A stretch of 64,000 bases of DNA from an uncultured bacterium (GTDB lineage: Bacteria > Desulfobacterota > BSN033 > UBA1163): the NCBI GenBank assembly GCA_938002255.1, contig CALLAL010000021.1, positions 1 to 64,000 on the forward strand, written 5' to 3'. A program made the position numbers and the translations under genes. Each line of letters begins with the position of its first letter. Position 1 is the stretch's first letter. Shown here one piece after another: positions 56,901-64,000 of the stretch. The notes below the pieces were generated by a model, which saw nothing but the letters and a program-made list of their open reading frames with translations, did no database searches and was not told the DNA's origin.

Positions 56901-59900
56901 GGTCCCGCACACAACCAATGGCGACAAGATCTGCCGTTCCTAAAATTATTCCATCGAGCCCCAGTGCGATCCCTTTAATGACATCTCCCCAGGTGCGGAA
57001 ACCACCACTACCCATGAAAATAACATACTCTCTCAACCCATCATCCATCAATTTTTCGTGGCAGAGAGGAATTGCATACTCCATATGCATTCCCATCTGG
57101 CCTTTTATGATATCGGGAGCTGCGCCTGTGCCTCCCCGGGGTCCGTCCAACCAAACCTCAATCACCATGGCATTGTCTTTTGCAATACGAGCCAATCCTG
57201 AGACAATGAATTCGATGTCCGGAGAAGGGGAGACCTTAATGCAAATCGCCGCACGCCGATTGATCATCCGAATGGCATCAATGAAAGCCTTTACGTCTTC
57301 AATGGAATAACAATTATGGAAAGGGAAGGGAGAGATCAGACTGATTCCTTCTGAAACCCCGCGAAGCCTGGACACCAGCCCAAAAACTTTTCTTCCCAAG
57401 AGATGCCCTCCCACGCCCTGTTTGGCCCCCTGGCTATAGGCAATGACCACCCTTCGGGCACGCCGAATCGTTTCCTTGGTCACACCGAAAAGCCCTGTCT
57501 TGAGTTGGGTCGAGACATAAGGTTCGTCGTCGGGTTTCACAATAGGGACATACTGGACCTTCAACGAAAGAGGATACTTTAGCAGTGATTTGGATAACGA
57601 CTCGAAGTGGGGATGTTCCATCTCCCGTAATCGCTGAATCAGATCCCCAATCGAAATGAGCGTTCTTTCTTCCAGGACCTCTGCAAGTCTGGCCACCTGT
57701 TGATCGGTGAGATCGAGGGGAGTCCATTTTGAGTCGAGAATAAAAATCGTTGGATATCCTCCCTCACCGGTGTCCAGCTGAGTTTCAAGTGCGCGAGTGG
57801 CAAGAACACGTGCGCGCCAAGTCCCCGGACCAATGGATCCAATAGACATTCCTGCTCCCAAAAAGGCCGTTTGGAGTTTTAAATTCTGGGAGAGGTAAAG
57901 CCCACTTGAAATATGATTTAATTTGTCCTCCGGGATAGTATCGGGGTTCTGGAGGAAGAGGAGGTTGATGGAATCAAAACCGTCTCCGAGATTTCCTCGT
58001 TCTTCCGCATGAGAGAGATAAAGGGTTCTCAAATCCCCACCTGCCATCCTTCCCACTGAGGCAATCAGTTTGGCGGGCCAGACATGATCGCGGTCAAAGA
58101 TGCGAAAGCAGGAAGGGTTAAGATGACAGTGATAAAACTGATGGGGATGGGGGGAAGGCCTGATCTTTTCTGTTAACTGATGATATCGCCAACCCAGAGG
58201 ATCTCCCTCCCGAAGCATCCGTGTTTTGTTTGTCCGTTGATTCCGTTTTAATCGCTCCTCATCATGGAAAATGTCATAAATTCTTTCCTCGAGGTCATCG
58301 AAGATGAGGAGTCGGTTCTCTTCCCCGACGGTCTTTTTGATGTCCTTGAATCCAGAGGCTCCCAAAACCTCAATAATCTGGACGTTCCAAACCCGAATCA
58401 GATGGGTGAGTCGCTTCGCGAGAGCGGTTCGGTCATAGGGGATGTGGAGTGGTTCCCTAGACCGGGATTTCTCGCGTGCCAGCGGATCGATAGCTAGAAG
58501 GATGGGCCAGTCAATCTTAATTCCATTGGCTCCCCGCTGGATGGTTTTCTGAGCGTCCGCGGCGGATCGGATACCCCCTGCGGCAACGATTGAGAACCTG
58601 TGTCTGATCTTCTTTTCTACCAGATAGCGGTGGACGGCTGGAATGGCATCGGTTGTTGGATAGTATCCCTTCTCTGGGTCGTAATCTGAGTCAATACAGA
58701 GGATATCAAAAGGGGATTGGGCCAGAAACTCAAGTTTCTTCTGGAGATCGGAATTCAGACGAAGGGTCTCATCCACATCCTCTCTCTCGATCTTCAAAAC
58801 CGCACACAGAACCGTTGATTCAGGAAAGATAGTTCTCAAATTGGACGATGTCTTGAGGAGATGATCCTCTGCCTCGATTTCGACAAGGTCGAATGGAAGA
58901 TCTTTGATCGATTCTAACTCGTTTTTTAATTCTTCAGGTTTGAGCCTGAGGATGAGGCAGTGGGTCCTGCCATCCAGAATTGCTCGAAAGCGTTTGACCT
59001 CTGCCAGCCGGAGCGTCACCCGAGTTCCACCTAATCGAGAAGCCTCCACCATGGCATCGAGGAGTTCCTCTTCTAATGTCATGGGCAAGAGGTCCAGGAG
59101 AATGGGAGTTTTCAGATGGATCAAGCAAGGTCTGGGGGTTTCAATTTTTTCTCCATCAAACTTCAGATATTTTGGCCGCCTGCCAAGTTGAACCGAAACG
59201 GCATCTTCTGTGCTTTCATAAAGAAGGTTTTGGGCAGGTCCCACAATATGAAAGTGGCCAAAACGGATCGAATCATTTCCTGACCCCCGATGAGGATCTC
59301 CCTGTCCGGTGCCGGAGACAGGGATCTTGCCTGTCGTGGCCTCGAGGTCAATCCGAGTAACCACTTCCCCGGTCCAATAAGGATCATCCATGCTCAAGTA
59401 TTCAGGGTGAAACTCAACGATCGTGGCTTGAATTCCTTTGGCAATTTGGGGACATCGCTCTATGCAAGCCCCGCAACCGCGGCAGAGCCCTTCATCGGCG
59501 ATGACCACGCGGCGCGGATCTTTCTCATCGCGCCGACGCACACTGTACATACAGGCGTCAACACAGGTGGCACAATTGAGACACCTTTCTTCCTCTATGG
59601 CTACATGGTATTTGGGAAACGTCTGTCGCTGTTCCCAGATCTTCTGATCAAAACCGGTTCGGATGACGTCAAGAAACCGATAAAAGTCAGGGCTCTTTTC
59701 AATTTCCTCAACAAAGTGAGTAATCTCTTGGATCGGAAAGTCGATGTATTGAGAGAAATAGGATTCAAGGTCTTTATAAAGCCGGCGATGATTTAGATGG
59801 ACCTGACACTCCTCGTCACAGCGGCCACAGCTGAGGCAGAAATAAAGGGGAAGGATGTTCGACCGTTCGATCTTTTTCGCCTCGATGGCTCTTTTCATGG

Positions 59901-61542
59901 CGAGAAGTTTTCCTCTCGCGGTAAAGGTTTCGTCCCGGGTTGCCTGATAGACCGGGCATTTTGAAACACAGTTTCCGCACTGGGCACATGAGAATATTTC
60001 CTTCGAAATTGTTTCAAGCCCCTGGGGAATCAGGGACGTTTTCCCACGAAGGGCGCTCTCGGGAAGCAAGGAGAAGAGCCTGAAGAGAAGCCACTGCATC
60101 GTAGAGAGTTCGAGGTTGAAGAGATCCGATTGAAAGATCATCTTCGTCAAAAGCCCCCCTCTCCCTGAGAGGGTAAAGAACTTGCCTGGATTGAGGATTC
60201 CACTTGGGTCGACTCGCTTTTTATATCGCAGCAGTTTTTTTATCGTCTCTTTGGAGTAGAGGTCTCGCAAAAAAGGGGCATTCCAGATGCCGAGGCCATA
60301 GGGTTTGCCCTGATAAAATTGAATGGCTAATCTAAGCATCATTGGAATGAGAATAAGGTCAATGTAGAAGAGAGAGTTCCTACGATCTGTGGGGATCAGG
60401 GTCAAAAAAAGGACTTGGTCTTGGCTGATGAAATGAGAAGAGGGGTAGAAGGTAAGACCTAGCCGTTTTCCCCATTCGCCGATTCTTTCTTCATACTCAG
60501 TCACCTTCTGGCCCGGGAGGATGACCTCTACGGCAAGAAGGGTAGGACCGAGGGGTTTGATCGACATGGGAAGAAATCGCTCGTCCCATAAAAAACGGGC
60601 TGAGGCTTCGTCAACCCTTCGAATCTTTTCTTTTTGGAGATAATCCTTAAAGAGATGGACCTGATCTGCTTCCGAAAAGGAAATGAGGAGGAGATGTTTA
60701 TCAGGAACGGTGAGTTTGCCGTCTGACTGTGCCTGAACGACTTCAGCCCATTCTCTGTGATAGATGATAAGGTCATGAGGTTTAATGGAGGGGTGATGGC
60801 TCAATCGTTGGGCAAAGGCATAGGCGTTTGATGTTTTTTCAAAAGGGATTAGAAAAGGAAACCATTGGAAGGGTTTTTTTCCGACCCTCAATACCGCCTT
60901 AACGATGATGCCCATCTGTCCTTCTGTCCCAAGAAAAAGGTCAATCTCAGGATCTTCCGGTCTTAAATCTTTTACTTTTCCATCCGGGGTGATGACCCTC
61001 AAGGAAATCAACTGGTTCTTCACTGGTCCGTAATGGTAGGTTCCAAATCCCATGCCCCCGGTGGCAATCCATCCAGCAAGTGTTCCTCCTTTCCCAGAAG
61101 TCATGGTAAGAAGGGTGAGGCCATGGGAAGCGAGTTTTGTGTGAATATCCGCAAAGCGGGCTCCAGGCCCCACGGTTAAACTCATGGTTTGAGGATCAAT
61201 CTCTATCGTATCCATCCGACTGAGATCGATCACGATTCCTCCATGGGTTGGCACGGCACCTCCATACCCCCATGTTCCAGCCCCCCTGACCGTTAGGGGG
61301 ATTTTATGCTGGGTTGCGAAGTGGAAGATTTTTAGAAGATCTTCTTCTGTGGATGGCTGGAGAACCAGGTCCGGGAGGCTCCTGAGGAACAGATCCCGAA
61401 TGAGAGGGGGAAGATCGACATTGAGGTCATTGCGATAGTATTCGAATTTGTCAGGCGATTCGATCGCCTTCAGGCCTGGATTGCGCTGTAAGAAATCACT
61501 AAGATATTTTTTCCAGGCCAATTTTTCTTTTTTCTGATTCAT
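53965..61542 (-). CDS. Giant fusion: FAD hydroxyacid oxidase, Fe-S modules and glutamate synthase domains
   Basis: One frame of 2525 residues from the ATG at 61542, nine bases behind GAGG. Order: FAD_binding_4 (RGAGTWGYGG near 90) and C-terminal oxidase half ending DPSGILNPGKF near 450; two 4Fe-4S motifs, C519/522/525/529 and C569/572/575/579; a ferredoxin, C654/657/660/664 and C687/690/693/697; a barrel-like part (about 735-1110, TGKIPVSGTGQGD near 737); a glutamate-synthase FMN barrel (about 1140-1635, GPRGGTGAAPDIIKG near 1466) with a cysteine trio C1544/1550/1554; a class II glutamine amidotransferase beginning at C1661 (CGVAAIV, later HRRLATGS and HNGETTN); and a GXGXG domain (about 2270-2420). 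The two CCG modules of GlcF are absent. It follows glnA on the same strand. Electrons from a 2-hydroxyacid driving 2-oxoglutarate plus glutamine to two glutamates is inferred, not shown. Confidence 0.85.
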   Translation of the reverse strand: MNQKKEKLAWKKYLSDFLQRNPGLKAIESPDKFEYYRNDLNVDLPPLIRDLFLRSLPDLVLQPSTEEDLLKIFHFATQHKIPLTVRGAGTWGYGGAVPTHGGIVIDLSRMDTIEIDPQTMSLTVGPGARFADIHTKLASHGLTLLTMTSGKGGTLAGWIATGGMGFGTYHYGPVKNQLISLRVITPDGKVKDLRPEDPEIDLFLGTEGQMGIIVKAVLRVGKKPFQWFPFLIPFEKTSNAYAFAQRLSHHPSIKPHDLIIYHREWAEVVQAQSDGKLTVPDKHLLLISFSEADQVHLFKDYLQKEKIRRVDEASARFLWDERFLPMSIKPLGPTLLAVEVILPGQKVTEYEERIGEWGKRLGLTFYPSSHFISQDQVLFLTLIPTDRRNSLFYIDLILIPMMLRLAIQFYQGKPYGLGIWNAPFLRDLYSKETIKKLLRYKKRVDPSGILNPGKFFTLSGRGGLLTKMIFQSDLFNLELSTMQWLLFRLFSLLPESALRGKTSLIPQGLETISKEIFSCAQCGNCVSKCPVYQATRDETFTARGKLLAMKRAIEAKKIERSNILPLYFCLSCGRCDEECQVHLNHRRLYKDLESYFSQYIDFPIQEITHFVEEIEKSPDFYRFLDVIRTGFDQKIWEQRQTFPKYHVAIEEERCLNCATCVDACMYSVRRRDEKDPRRVVIADEGLCRGCGACIERCPQIAKGIQATIVEFHPEYLSMDDPYWTGEVVTRIDLEATTGKIPVSGTGQGDPHRGSGNDSIRFGHFHIVGPAQNLLYESTEDAVSVQLGRRPKYLKFDGEKIETPRPCLIHLKTPILLDLLPMTLEEELLDAMVEASRLGGTRVTLRLAEVKRFRAILDGRTHCLILRLKPEELKNELESIKDLPFDLVEIEAEDHLLKTSSNLRTIFPESTVLCAVLKIEREDVDETLRLNSDLQKKLEFLAQSPFDILCIDSDYDPEKGYYPTTDAIPAVHRYLVEKKIRHRFSIVAAGGIRSAADAQKTIQRGANGIKIDWPILLAIDPLAREKSRSREPLHIPYDRTALAKRLTHLIRVWNVQIIEVLGASGFKDIKKTVGEENRLLIFDDLEERIYDIFHDEERLKRNQRTNKTRMLREGDPLGWRYHQLTEKIRPSPHPHQFYHCHLNPSCFRIFDRDHVWPAKLIASVGRMAGGDLRTLYLSHAEERGNLGDGFDSINLLFLQNPDTIPEDKLNHISSGLYLSQNLKLQTAFLGAGMSIGSIGPGTWRARVLATRALETQLDTGEGGYPTIFILDSKWTPLDLTDQQVARLAEVLEERTLISIGDLIQRLREMEHPHFESLSKSLLKYPLSLKVQYVPIVKPDDEPYVSTQLKTGLFGVTKETIRRARRVVIAYSQGAKQGVGGHLLGRKVFGLVSRLRGVSEGISLISPFPFHNCYSIEDVKAFIDAIRMINRRAAICIKVSPSPDIEFIVSGLARIAKDNAMVIEVWLDGPRGGTGAAPDIIKGQMGMHMEYAIPLCHEKLMDDGLREYVIFMGSGGFRTWGDVIKGIALGLDGIILGTADLVAIGCVRDRNCESGCRSGISTIEPKMQLLRHVELNAQQIINFRVILQAQTIRAIAALEMNDIRELRGRYDLIQWPLLEERVQQRRRRRMEKTAFPPSLPDWTSEDRSCLTSPLMDSPPPSDCGVAAIVSNHPVPSHVMDLMLDRMANRGMDGVGIWKGGCYPHRMNHYALHLLMKGISQTQIEEDYTHREPDMDPEEIRRRARQTTLTIRLQLLAGVMERYFHGLEVDGFDGNLEKCRIPYLNNGEGEEKDFRSFGENDPGDLFLFFVRVRQDELHHFIKEELLNDSIWPPRLIRYSHLNTENYQHDLDFLREAEDEYIYRLSRKITQENYVEGKKKQAAVLSCGKNSGCWKSDGAHIPWKLPDAPVNIIHRRLATGSVVDQLNSHPFAELHTALTHNGETTNYRTMLNRVSQFNLTPLAQTDTAVASLKLHLLSQYLRYPFDGLVESFSPTTGWTLSQLPEEVRERFERIQEIELESAPDGPYQYLCGRIDPYQRVIERLDIIDPSLLRPNVAMLYDDGENFVSIICSEKQGCDAGLQELYRLGFIKNTVAPLTFTVNPGMVSRVFYNEQGEITGYEVRDKFWKRIEIPRGEFPSVEPSPSGDNARLDLESPPSDYVSKHLPHWSFYQFKKVLEEIANALPPLQAFEELTQIHDHLPGWNTGKKDRGTLIHLVSQQIDSFLDQLNHPDGMIRVTQPEAENLKRPETFDQVLVVDARGFRPEGTDSSRVLSPFLDHAHHMGWRRFIVYRTEGQRGIGMGMGIGDTSGTLLDIFGSPGEYCGAFNMGTHVRVHGHAQNFTGMVMHSGTLDIHGDAGKVTGYSAKGGKFNILGNVVDRGWVCAVSDPRGPGLEVNIVGTAHEHLCQALMGGSILMLGLCRDYNGNLRLMETPYRGAKLLAGASSGEVIFYDPRGMLSEVQYKGCITKPMDASKWEEVMNRLMALEKVFGLGISRENGHLTLPIHGELKAMKTEDFKWILPKGELEGYH

Positions 61543-61694
61543 GTGTTTCAACCTCGTTTGAACACCCTAAGAGCGAGGGCGATCAAGCCCGTTTCATTAC
61601 CGGTTACGGCAACGGTCAATGAATTAAAATACGATCAATGCAACCTTCTATTTTTATGAACGATACAGGCCTCATTCCCCATCCCATAGGAGTT

Positions 61695-63017
61695 TTATAG
61701 GATCGGCAGATACTTCTCCAATTCAAACTGCGACACATGGGTCCGATATTGATCCCATTCTATCTTTTTATTCTCAATAAATTTTTGGAAGATGTGATCT
61801 CCCAGAGTGTCTCTCACCAATTCGCTCTGCTCTGTCAGTTGAACCGCTTCATAGAGGTTACCCGGTAGCGATTCAATCCCGTGCCTTACCCGCGCTTCCT
61901 CAGACATCTCGAAGATGTCTTCCTCAACAGGAGGAGGAAGTTCATAGCCTTTCTCAATCCCTTTAAGCCCAGCGGCAAGCATCACGGCAAAAGCTAAGTA
62001 AGGATTGCAGGCCGGGTCAGGGGATCGAAGTTCGATCCGCGTCGCTTTCTCCTTACCCGGTTTATACATGGGGACCCGAACTAATGCAGACCGATTTCTT
62101 CTTGCCCAGGCAATATAGACAGGGGCTTCATATCCGGGAACCAGTCTCTTGTAGGAGTTGACCCACTGAGAAGTGATGGAGGTGATCTCTTTGGAATGTT
62201 TCAGAATACCAGCGATGTAGGACTTGGCAAGTTTTGAGAGATGAAATTCATCTTTCGGATCAAAAAAGGCATTTTTGTCGCCCCTAAAAAGGGATTGATG
62301 GGTATGCATCCCGCTTCCATTCTGCTTGAAAATCGGCTTGGGCATAAAGGTGGCATAGACACCATGCTTGAGTGCGACCTCTTTAACTACGAGGCGATAA
62401 GTCATGGCATGGTCAGCCATGGTTAAGGCATCGGTATAACGGAGGTCGATCTCATGCTGGCTGGGAGCGACTTCATGGTGACTGTACTCAACACGAATCC
62501 CCATAGCTTCCAGGGTGAGAATGGTCTCCCGACGAAGTTCCGTCGCGACATCAAGAGGGGTAAGATCGAAATATCCTCCTTTGTCCAGAATCTGCGGAAT
62601 TCCTTCACTGCTTTTAAAATAGAAATATTCCAGCTCAGGTCCTACATAAAAAGTGTAGCCAAGATCCTGTGCCTTTTTGAGAGTTTTTTTCAAAACCCAC
62701 CGTGGATCGCCTTTATAAGGTGTTCCGTCTGGTTCATAAATATCGGCAAACATTCTGGCGACGGCATTTTCTTTGGGCCGCCAGGGAATGATCTGAAAGG
62801 TTTTTGGGTCTGGTTTAGCAATCATGTCACTTTCATCGATGCGCGCATAGCCCTGAATCGAAGAGCCATCAAATCCCATTCCTTCTTCAAGGGCGCCTTC
62901 CAGCTCATCGATGGTAATTGCAAACCCCTTGAGAAAACCGAGAATGTCTGTAAACCAGAGTCGAATGAATTTAACATCATTTTCCTTCGCCATCTTCAAT
63001 ACGGTCTCTTTGTCCAT
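61695..63017 (-). CDS. glnA: Glutamine synthetase, type I
   Basis: Enzyme of 440 residues that joins ammonia to glutamate with ATP. Marks: the start KFIRLWFTDILGFLKG, the metal site in YVGPELEYFYF, SGMHTHQSLF with its histidine, and WARRNRSALVRVP with the ATP-site arginines. The length and the ending ESLPGNLYEAV point to the GSI-alpha group, without the NLYDLPP adenylylation tyrosine loop. AAGGAGGAG precedes the ATG. It is followed by the glutamate-synthase fusion after 143 bases, so the two form a GS-GOGAT unit. Confidence 0.97.
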   Translation of the reverse strand: MDKETVLKMAKENDVKFIRLWFTDILGFLKGFAITIDELEGALEEGMGFDGSSIQGYARIDESDMIAKPDPKTFQIIPWRPKENAVARMFADIYEPDGTPYKGDPRWVLKKTLKKAQDLGYTFYVGPELEYFYFKSSEGIPQILDKGGYFDLTPLDVATELRRETILTLEAMGIRVEYSHHEVAPSQHEIDLRYTDALTMADHAMTYRLVVKEVALKHGVYATFMPKPIFKQNGSGMHTHQSLFRGDKNAFFDPKDEFHLSKLAKSYIAGILKHSKEITSITSQWVNSYKRLVPGYEAPVYIAWARRNRSALVRVPMYKPGKEKATRIELRSPDPACNPYLAFAVMLAAGLKGIEKGYELPPPVEEDIFEMSEEARVRHGIESLPGNLYEAVQLTEQSELVRDTLGDHIFQKFIENKKIEWDQYRTHVSQFELEKYLPIL

Positions 63018-63149
63018 CTTCTCCTCCTTTTGGTTTACGAATTACACGAACGGTAATGAACGAAGCGAATAAAATCGTTTTGACTCACTCGTTTGGATCC
63101 ATGATATTCTATCTTCTCATCACTCATGTGATTCGTGCTCATTAAAATG

Positions 63150-63181
63150 AAAGGCGCCCTTCTTTTGAGAAAGACGCCTTT
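63150..63181. terminator. Hairpin in the glnA leader region
   Basis: AAAGGCG (63150-63156) pairs with CGCCTTT (63175-63181), and inner CTTCT/AGAAAG bases extend the stem. On the minus strand it is followed by CATTTTAATG, a poor U-tract. It lies about 130 bases upstream of glnA, inside its likely 5' leader, and could be an attenuator or mRNA-stability element. Confidence 0.45.
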
Positions 63182-63220
63182 GTCATTCTTTCAATACTTC
63201 ATCGTATTTGATGAACTATA

Positions 63221-63237
63221 AAGCAAATTACATGCCG
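63221..63237 (-). promoter_or_regulatory. Candidate sigma-54 promoter of glnA
   Basis: On the minus strand the sequence reads CGGCATGTAATTTGCTT. It matches TGGCACG-N4-TTGCT with two changes and keeps the GG (63236-63235) and GC (63224-63223) exactly ten bases apart. The start would be near 63212, giving a leader of about 195 bases before glnA. Sigma-54 control of glnA is well known in other bacteria. No clear NtrC-type site was found upstream. Confidence 0.55.
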
Positions 63238-63423
63238 TAAACAATCATTAGGCCCAAGAGGGTTTAATGTATAACCTGTTATCATAATTGAGTAATTTTT
63301 CATGAAAAAGACGGGATACAGTCTGGAGGTCATAGCAGGGTCAATGAAAGTGATGAATTTTCATCATCCTGTTTAAAAAAAGAGCAATTGATTGCATCAG
63401 CCAGGGTTGTTTGGAGAGAGGGA

Positions 63424-63452
63424 TTGACAAACCCCCATCATTTTCATAAAGT
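63424..63452 (+). promoter_or_regulatory. Promoter of the small coiled-coil protein gene
   Basis: TTGACA (63424-63429) and TAAAGT (63447-63452) are 17 bases apart. The start of transcription would be near 63459, about 60 bases before the ATG at 63518. The rest of the gap 63238-63423 holds no gene. Confidence 0.6.
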
Positions 63453-63517
63453 TAATTGGGTCGAACATAGACCGTAAAACGAGGTAAATTTGTTCGAAAC
63501 TCTTGGAGGAGAACATC

Positions 63518-63862
63518 ATGGACACAGAAAAATTTTTGGCAGTGACGAAAAAACTTCATTCAAAGAAAAAGGGGAAAACAGAAGAGCTTGAAAAGTTCAA
63601 AAAGTTATTTGAAAGGTTCCATCTCATTAACCGGGCTTACCTCGACAAGGAGATATTTAAAAAGGCACAGGAGTCGATCTTATCCATGGCGGAGGTCATG
63701 GTGAATACGATTCAGTCTATCGATGAAGAGATTGTCAGGCTCAGAAACAAAGGCAGAAAACAACCCTTTGAAGTTGTGGAACTGGCTGAACTGCAGAAGG
63801 TCCAAAAGCGAAATGAGATGCTCCTCAGAGAGTTTGAGGGAAGACATTTATCTATCCTTTAA
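63518..63862 (+). CDS. Small coiled-coil protein of unknown function
   Basis: Protein of 114 residues, rich in lysine, glutamate and leucine. The ATG at 63518 is preferred over a TTG at 63503 because TTGGAGGAG serves as its ribosome site. Residues about 25-60 and 70-110 look like two coiled-coil helices. No enzyme motif or membrane segment is visible, and no family is recognised. A periplasmic protein gene follows after 12 bases, so the two may form an operon. Confidence 0.65.
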   Translation: MDTEKFLAVTKKLHSKKKGKTEELEKFKKLFERFHLINRAYLDKEIFKKAQESILSMAEVMVNTIQSIDEEIVRLRNKGRKQPFEVVELAELQKVQKRNEMLLREFEGRHLSIL

Positions 63863-63874
63863 AGGAGGTCCCCT

Positions 63875-64000
63875 ATGAAAAGGAATGTTATTGTTTGGAG
63901 TCTCTTTCTTTTCACCTTCGTCACGTTGATCTCCTGGGCGCAAGCCCAGACCAAAGAAGTGGTCATCGTGACCTCTTTTCCGAAAGAGCTTTTTGAAACT
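63875..64000 (+). CDS. Exported binding-protein-like protein, N-terminal part
   Basis: The gene starts at the ATG at 63875, behind AAAGGAGG, and runs off the window end; 42 residues are visible. They form a signal peptide (VIVWSLFLFTFVTLISWAQAQ) and a strand reading KEVVIVTSFPKELFE. That beginning is typical of iron- or solute-type family 1 binding proteins, but too little is present to be sure. Confidence 0.55.
   Translation, partial: MKRNVIVWSLFLFTFVTLISWAQAQTKEVVIVTSFPKELFET

Noticed and set aside
56741-57310. 189-codon plus-strand frame
   Set aside because: It lies opposite the FMN-barrel part of the giant fusion, where the minus-strand motifs are strong.
61552-61694. Possible terminator or promoter between glnA and the giant fusion
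   Set aside because: No stem with a T-run and no convincing -35/-10 pair could be found, so co-transcription is the simpler reading.

Overview
The window looks like the chromosome of a Gram-negative, probably anaerobic or facultative bacterium, most likely of the Desulfobacterota (old Deltaproteobacteria) or a relative. That placement is an inference. It rests on the gene mix: Tat-exported TRAP transport proteins, many GlcD/GlcF-type flavin/Fe-S oxidoreductases, 2-hydroxyacyl-CoA dehydratase-like subunits, several radical SAM proteins, a long multi-PAS hybrid kinase and an archaeal-type glutamate synthase architecture. No rRNA gene, CRISPR array, prophage or intact insertion sequence was seen.

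Layout. Positions 1-6.1 kb hold signalling genes: the end of a CheW, a chemoreceptor with a CZB-like zinc site, and a hybrid histidine kinase. A gap with a decayed IS21-type remnant follows. From 6.9 to 30.4 kb lies a large C2 (glycolate/glyoxylate/malyl-CoA) region. On the minus strand it has a TRAP transporter, a 2-hydroxyacid dehydrogenase, a GntR regulator and a GlcD/GlcF pair. On the plus strand it has an aminotransferase resembling serine:glyoxylate enzymes, then a malate-CoA-ligase-like pair with a ferredoxin-like gene between its subunits, a malyl-CoA-lyase-like protein, a formyl-THF hydrolase-like protein, a GlcD/GlcE/GlcF set and a second TRAP transporter. A 4-hydroxy-2-oxoglutarate-aldolase-like gene closes it. 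Two similar palindromes, one at the regulator's own promoter and one beside the ligase promoter, suggest one GntR regulon.

From 30.5 to 48.7 kb the content is mixed: an orphan LeuA-type regulatory domain, two radical SAM proteins, a fold-back repeat, the gap-pgk-tpiA-secG-tRNA-Leu glycolytic block, a nucleotidase, kinase-like genes, a GNAT acetyltransferase, a thioesterase, a nitroreductase, two 2-hydroxyacyl-CoA-dehydratase/benzoyl-CoA-reductase-like subunits, a D,D-carboxypeptidase and a lone ABC binding protein.

From 48.7 to 63.2 kb is a minus-strand glutamine block: glnA (behind a candidate sigma-54 promoter), a 2525-residue fusion protein, a small monooxygenase-like protein and carA-carB. 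The fusion is the most striking item. One reading frame joins a GlcD-like FAD oxidase, four 4Fe-4S motifs, a glutamate-synthase FMN barrel, a class II glutamine amidotransferase and a GXGXG domain. It reads like a glutamate synthase that could take electrons from a 2-hydroxyacid instead of NAD(P)H. Its donor and its processing (the amidotransferase cysteine is internal) are unknown. carAB has a terminator hairpin and a small leader frame just before its start codon, which suggests attenuation. The window ends with a small coiled-coil protein and the start of a periplasmic binding protein.
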